Below, piece by piece: positions 61,167 to 64,000 of a DNA stretch of 64,000 nt. The notes under the pieces are model-generated. The model had not been told where the DNA came from. It saw only the letters and a list, made by a program, of their open reading frames with translations, and searched no databases. How positions within the stretch are numbered: position 1 is the stretch's first letter; the number at the start of each line of letters is the position of its first letter. Position numbers and translations under genes: made by a program. This stretch comes from Arenimonas metalli CF5-1. GTDB lineage: Bacteria; Pseudomonadota; Gammaproteobacteria; Xanthomonadales; Xanthomonadaceae. The DNA lies in assembly GCF_000747155.1 (NCBI RefSeq), contig NZ_AVCK01000044.1, positions 1-64,000 on the forward strand, written 5' to 3'.

Positions 61167-62066
61167 CTATCCCAGAGCTATTACCCCAGATTGAACAAGG
61201 TCCTCATATTCGGAAAGCAGAATTGGATTGATCCATCGATCCGAGGCCAATGGGCCAAACCTTTCATCGATGACTTCATCGCAAGCGGAAAGCCAGAGTG
61301 CAACATGGGCTCGAATCTCGCTGACTGGCAAGTACGCGACTTCCTTACGTTCGGCTTGGCGAAGGAATCTCGCCACTTCTTCGGACCGACTGGAGAGACT
61401 TGATCGATCGCCGAACAAAGTTGCTTCCGCCACATAACCCGCCAGCAGATCAAGGTGCTGCGGCTGGGGATTCCGTGTCCAAGGCTCGTACCTTCGAACA
61501 TATGGCTTCGAAATGTCCGGCTTTGCGTTCTCAATCATGGCTTGTGAGTAGAAGTGCGTTCGAACCTGCCTTGTCCTGATCAGACCCAGCTTGCCGAGAG
61601 TCTGCTTCATGTAGTTTTGGAGCAAGTCAGCGCGGTAGTTGGCACTGGACCAGACACTCCAGACACCCTGTTTGAACCATGCCGCAGCCCGTGGACAAGA
61701 GGCCTGGGTCGCCTCCACCAAGTTCACTGGTAGCAGTACGAAGGCCTGGCCCTCTGCCTCAGCCCGAGTCCGGCCCTTCCAACCCTTCGGAGCGTGTCTT
61801 GCCTGGACGCGAACAGACGAGGCAGTTGGGTCAAACCCCTTGTCCCTGATGTTCTGAAAGGTCCTGAGGCGCTTTCCTTCGGCCACCACCATGTCCTGCG
61901 CCCACCTGGGGAGCTGCGGAATCACGAACCGCCTGTGCAAATCGGCATAGGAGGTTGCGCCCTTGTTCTCCGTCATCTCAGCGTCGCTGAGGCCCAACTC
62001 AGCCATGCACGCCGAGTACCAGGTGCGTGCGCGCAGCGAATTTGAGGACTTCTCGAGCTCATTCAT
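61167..62066 (-). CDS. Hypothetical protein, 299 aa, first gene of the minus-strand run
   Basis: Begins MNELEKSSNSLRARTW at the ATG at 62066; the longer upstream frame overlaps a forward gene and is unlikely. Mixed alpha/beta, with KGRTRAEAEGQAFVLLP, a Trp-rich turn QGVWSVWSSANYRADLLQ and LIRTRQVRTHFYSQAM, which reads like a nucleic-acid or protein-binding module. No family recognised. Its ATG overlaps the possible ATG of the divergent gene (CATG at 62064-62067). Confidence 0.6.
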   Translation of the reverse strand: MNELEKSSNSLRARTWYSACMAELGLSDAEMTENKGATSYADLHRRFVIPQLPRWAQDMVVAEGKRLRTFQNIRDKGFDPTASSVRVQARHAPKGWKGRTRAEAEGQAFVLLPVNLVEATQASCPRAAAWFKQGVWSVWSSANYRADLLQNYMKQTLGKLGLIRTRQVRTHFYSQAMIENAKPDISKPYVRRYEPWTRNPQPQHLDLLAGYVAEATLFGDRSSLSSRSEEVARFLRQAERKEVAYLPVSEIRAHVALWLSACDEVIDERFGPLASDRWINPILLSEYEDLVQSGVIALG

Positions 62067-62469
62067 GGCGGCAACCAATTTACCCGAGTTCGTTGCCTCT
62101 TGGTTTCCGGTCCGGGCGTCCAGATCATTGGTCCCGACCAGAGGCAACGAGGGGCAACCAGTGGCAACGAGAAGTGACACCGACCTCCAGGGGAAGGTGA
62201 GTGGCGGGGTTCCGGCCGAGTCCCTGGCGGACGACCTGCTGAGGACCCATGGACATGTCGTCGGCGGGGAGGCGTTGTACCGACTGCTCGGATACGGGTC
62301 CGCCGATGCGTTCCAGCAGGCACTGCGCAGGGAGGGCGTTGGGCTCCCCGTGTTCGCCCTGCCGGGCCGACGGGGAAAGTTCGCCATGACACGGGACGTT
62401 TCCGCCTTTCTGCTCCGGCATCGCGACCAGGCCATCGACCACAACCAAGGAGGACAAACGACCACCTAA
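62065..62469 (+). CDS. Small divergent DNA-binding-like protein (excisionase/AlpA-type)
   Basis: 134 residues from the ATG at 62065 or, more likely, 90 residues from GTG at 62197, just after AGGGGAAG. The conserved-looking part is ESLADDLLRTHGHVVGGEAL, LLGYGSADAFQQALRREG, FALPGRRGKFAMTRDVSAFL, a pattern like MerR/excisionase winged helices (recognition helix, wing GRRG, terminal helix). If GTG is the start, the phased GGCAAC repeats lie upstream as its operator. It could regulate the minus-strand run or assist the tns element. Confidence 0.55.
   Translation: MAATNLPEFVASWFPVRASRSLVPTRGNEGQPVATRSDTDLQGKVSGGVPAESLADDLLRTHGHVVGGEALYRLLGYGSADAFQQALRREGVGLPVFALPGRRGKFAMTRDVSAFLLRHRDQAIDHNQGGQTTT
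62070..62170. promoter_or_regulatory. Phased GGCAAC repeat cluster between divergent genes
   Basis: Three tandem 10-mers GAGGCAACGA, GGGGCAACCA and GTGGCAACGA occupy 62141-62170, exactly one helical turn apart. An inverted copy (CGTTGCCTCT, 62091-62100) and a partial direct copy (GGCAACCA, 62070-62077) lie upstream. This phasing is typical of a protein-binding array. It sits where the promoters of the divergent genes should be. Confidence 0.6.
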
Positions 62470-62493
62470 AAGTCCCAACCCCGGAAACGCAAA

Positions 62494-62519
62494 AGCCCGA
62501 CCACTGGAATGGCCGGGCT
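62494..62519 (+). terminator. Hairpin after the small divergent gene
   Basis: 10-position stem with one mismatch: AGCCCG-A-CCA (62494-62503) pairs with TGG-C-CGGGCT (62510-62519), loop CTGGAA. No T-run follows on the forward strand; preceding AAAA would favour the opposite direction weakly. It separates the small gene from tnsA. Confidence 0.5.
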
Positions 62520-62660
62520 CTGCGAATCTTCAAGCGGTCAGATTAGGTCCCTGACGCCTGAAGCTTCGCACCACCGATAGGACGCCGTCAACCCAACTTG
62601 GCGTCCCACGGGCGGTTGCGTGTCCGGATTTCCATATCCCACGACACAGGAGCTTCAAAC

Positions 62661-63179
62661 ATGTTCTTCCTTCAGGAAACGGCCCCGGATCACTATCCGC
62701 CCGCCACGGTTCGCCCGCCCTCCGATACCGCCATCGTGCTGTCGGCTGCTTGGGCCGAGCGCAAGGTTCCGCTGTCGCGGGGCCACAACATCCGCGGGTA
62801 CCACCCCGTTCGCCCGGGCCACGGCGCCATCGTCTTCGAATCGCTGATCGAGAGGGACACGATCAGTCTGTTTGCGTCCCAGCCCGAAGTCGAGAAGATC
62901 GTTTCTCAGCCGGTGACGATCTACTACATGTTCCAGAAGCGCCGCTTCCGGTACACGCCTGACCTGATGGTGGTCTGGCGCGACGTTCCGTCGGCGTGGG
63001 CCGATCGCGGTTTTCAGAAACGCACCTTCATTGAATGCAAGCCCCACGAGAAGCTCGATTCTCTTGGCGAGGCGCTTTCTCGCTCAGAGGCGGCCATGCT
63101 GGCGTTTGGGCAAGGGCCTCGCGTCCTGGTCACCCGTCGCGAGCTTTCTTCATGGGGGAGGACCGCCAATGGGCATTGA
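62661..63179 (+). CDS. tnsA: TnsA-like transposon endonuclease
   Basis: 172 residues, shorter than Tn7 TnsA (273), with a ribosome site ACAGGAG nine bases before the ATG. Catalytic residues expected for a restriction-endonuclease-like fold are visible: E60 (FESLIERD), D101 (YTPDLMV) and E125-C-K127 (FIECKPHE). TnsA cuts the 5' ends of the element to allow cut-and-paste transposition together with TnsB. The C-terminal TnsC-contact domain of Tn7 TnsA seems to be missing. The next gene starts inside its last codons. Confidence 0.85.
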   Translation: MFFLQETAPDHYPPATVRPPSDTAIVLSAAWAERKVPLSRGHNIRGYHPVRPGHGAIVFESLIERDTISLFASQPEVEKIVSQPVTIYYMFQKRRFRYTPDLMVVWRDVPSAWADRGFQKRTFIECKPHEKLDSLGEALSRSEAAMLAFGQGPRVLVTRRELSSWGRTANGH

Positions 63180-64000
63180 ACTGAAGGTTGGCGCTGAGTA
63201 CCTGCACAAGGGTGCAACGGTCTCGCTCGTTGCGGAGGCAGATGGCATTGCCATGGTCCAGCTAAAGGATTCTAGCCATGTGCTTCCGGCGATGGTGTCT
63301 GAACTGAGTCCCGTTCCGACCGCCAATGAAAAGCTTCACAGCAGCATGGCCATCAAGGTCACGGACTGGGAGCGAGCGGCGTCGCTTGCCACAGCCATTC
63401 AACAGGGACTCAAGGACGAGGCTGGCCTTGGGGATCTCGTGAAGTCCATCGCGGCGGACTTTGAGGTCTCGACCCGTCAGGCTGCCAGGTATATCGCGAA
63501 ATACCGTGAAAACGCAGGGCCGATGGCGCTTCTGCCCCAGAAACCGGGGCCCAAGGTTGGCACGCGCAACATGGCGGTGGAGATGGAGCTGATCATCGCC
63601 AAGAACATCGAGAGCGATTACCTGCGCGAGGAGAAGCCGTCCTTCGACCATCTTTACAACTGCATTTCCGTCGAATGCCGCCAAGCTGGCCTCAAGCCGC
63701 CCTGCAAAAACACCATTCGACGCCGCCTCTCGACCCTTGCTTCGGAGTTGAAGCTGCGTCGCCGTGAAGGTTCCAAGCGGGCCAAGGAGAAGCATGGATC
63801 GGCAGCCGGGCACGCCCCGGCGGACTATCCGCTTCAGCGGGTTGAGATCGATCACACCCTTTGTGACGTCATTCTCGTGGCCGACACCCCCGTCCGCGAG
63901 GTGCTAGGTCGGCCTTGGCTGACGCTTGCCATCGACGTGTTCAGCCGGATGGTAGTGGGAATGTACGTTTCGTTCGAGCGACCGTCGTCCGCCAGCGTGG
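63169..64000 (+). CDS. tnsB: TnsB/Mu-type DDE transposase (5' part; runs off the window)
   Basis: 277 codons are present, open to the edge. The first 200 residues are helical DNA-binding sequence (IAADFEVSTRQAARYIAKYR is a helix-turn-helix-like stretch). The first catalytic aspartate is in RVEIDHT at D228, followed by the conserved AIDVFSRMVVG at 254-264; the second Asp and Glu lie outside. This is the Mu/Tn7/Tn552-type integrase core that joins 3' ends to target DNA. ATG at 63169 overlaps tnsA by 11 bases. Confidence 0.88.
   Translation, partial: MGIELKVGAEYLHKGATVSLVAEADGIAMVQLKDSSHVLPAMVSELSPVPTANEKLHSSMAIKVTDWERAASLATAIQQGLKDEAGLGDLVKSIAADFEVSTRQAARYIAKYRENAGPMALLPQKPGPKVGTRNMAVEMELIIAKNIESDYLREEKPSFDHLYNCISVECRQAGLKPPCKNTIRRRLSTLASELKLRRREGSKRAKEKHGSAAGHAPADYPLQRVEIDHTLCDVILVADTPVREVLGRPWLTLAIDVFSRMVVGMYVSFERPSSASV

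Larger units (their letters stand above)
35690..64000. mobile_element. Accessory genomic island (left boundary approximate, right end outside window)
   Basis: Distinguished from the left half by lower and uneven G+C (for example 24 of 60 bases in 53701-53760, against 42 of 60 in 50521-50580 within the same island), by defence-type gene families, by many short unknown genes on one strand, and by Tn7-like tnsA/tnsB at the right. It may be a composite of more than one acquisition. No tyrosine integrase is present in the window. Confidence 0.7.
62520..64000 (+). mobile_element. Tn7-like transposition module (partial, cut by window edge)
   Basis: Contains tnsA and the start of tnsB in their usual order with an 11-base overlap. 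tnsC and a target-selector gene (tnsD/tniQ) would be expected beyond 64000. Terminal inverted repeats were not identified. In most such elements tnsA lies just inside one end and reads inward, which would put an end near 62.5 kb and the defence genes outside; this cannot be tested here. Confidence 0.6.

Noticed and set aside
62067-62465. N-terminal extension of the 299-aa protein up to 62465
   Set aside because: The extra 133 residues are Ser/Pro/Arg-rich, lie antisense to the forward winged-helix-like gene and lack a start signal.

Overview
The window looks like part of a high-G+C gammaproteobacterial chromosome, most likely Xanthomonadaceae (Lysobacter/Luteimonas type). This is inferred from gene content, codon usage and the TGTAGGAGGG/TGTGGGAGGG palindromic repeats around 17.0-17.7 kb. 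No rRNA, tRNA or CRISPR array was seen.

Bases 1 to about 35.55 kb are ordinary chromosome. They hold envelope and lipid genes (uppP, a PlsC-type acyltransferase, a YheT-type hydrolase, a PLD-family lipoprotein, an Lnt-like nitrilase), the glutamate synthase pair gltB-gltD, gamma-glutamyltransferase, and a two-gene signalling unit (REC-EAL protein plus hybrid histidine kinase). There are also a GGDEF protein, an AEC transporter, secreted and outer-membrane proteins, a photolyase-like protein and a dienelactone-hydrolase-like enzyme.

Near 35.6-36.2 kb the character changes. A roughly 660-base gene-poor stretch with degenerate repeats leads into an accessory island that runs to the right edge. 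G+C drops and becomes patchy. Almost every gene from 62.07 kb down to 36.8 kb lies on the minus strand with short gaps. In transcription order these are: a 299-aa unknown; a SNF2 helicase with a C-terminal DUF3883-like nuclease-fold region; a Fic protein; a NYN-type nuclease-like protein; a DUF1156 DNA methyltransferase; an 81-aa protein; a DUF499 ATPase; then a GrpE-like protein, an Hsp70, an AAA+ ATPase, a membrane-anchored protein with five exact-length 34-aa repeats, a possible 52-aa protein, a zinc-ribbon protein with a J-domain-like segment, and several small, secreted or unknown proteins including a RelA/SpoT-type HD hydrolase.

DUF1156, DUF499 and SNF2 genes are known companions in predicted DNA-modification anti-phage systems. 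The unusual part is that a complete private Hsp70 set (ATPase, exchange-factor-like protein, J-like protein, AAA+ partner) follows directly and in step. I regard this combined chaperone/DNA-modification cluster as the best candidate for an undescribed system. A small divergent gene with 10-bp-phased GGCAAC repeats beside its likely start may regulate the run.

At the right edge, tnsA and the first 277 codons of a tnsB-type transposase mark a Tn7-like transposition module transcribed rightwards. It is cut by the window, so the element's ends and its relation to the defence cargo cannot be settled here.
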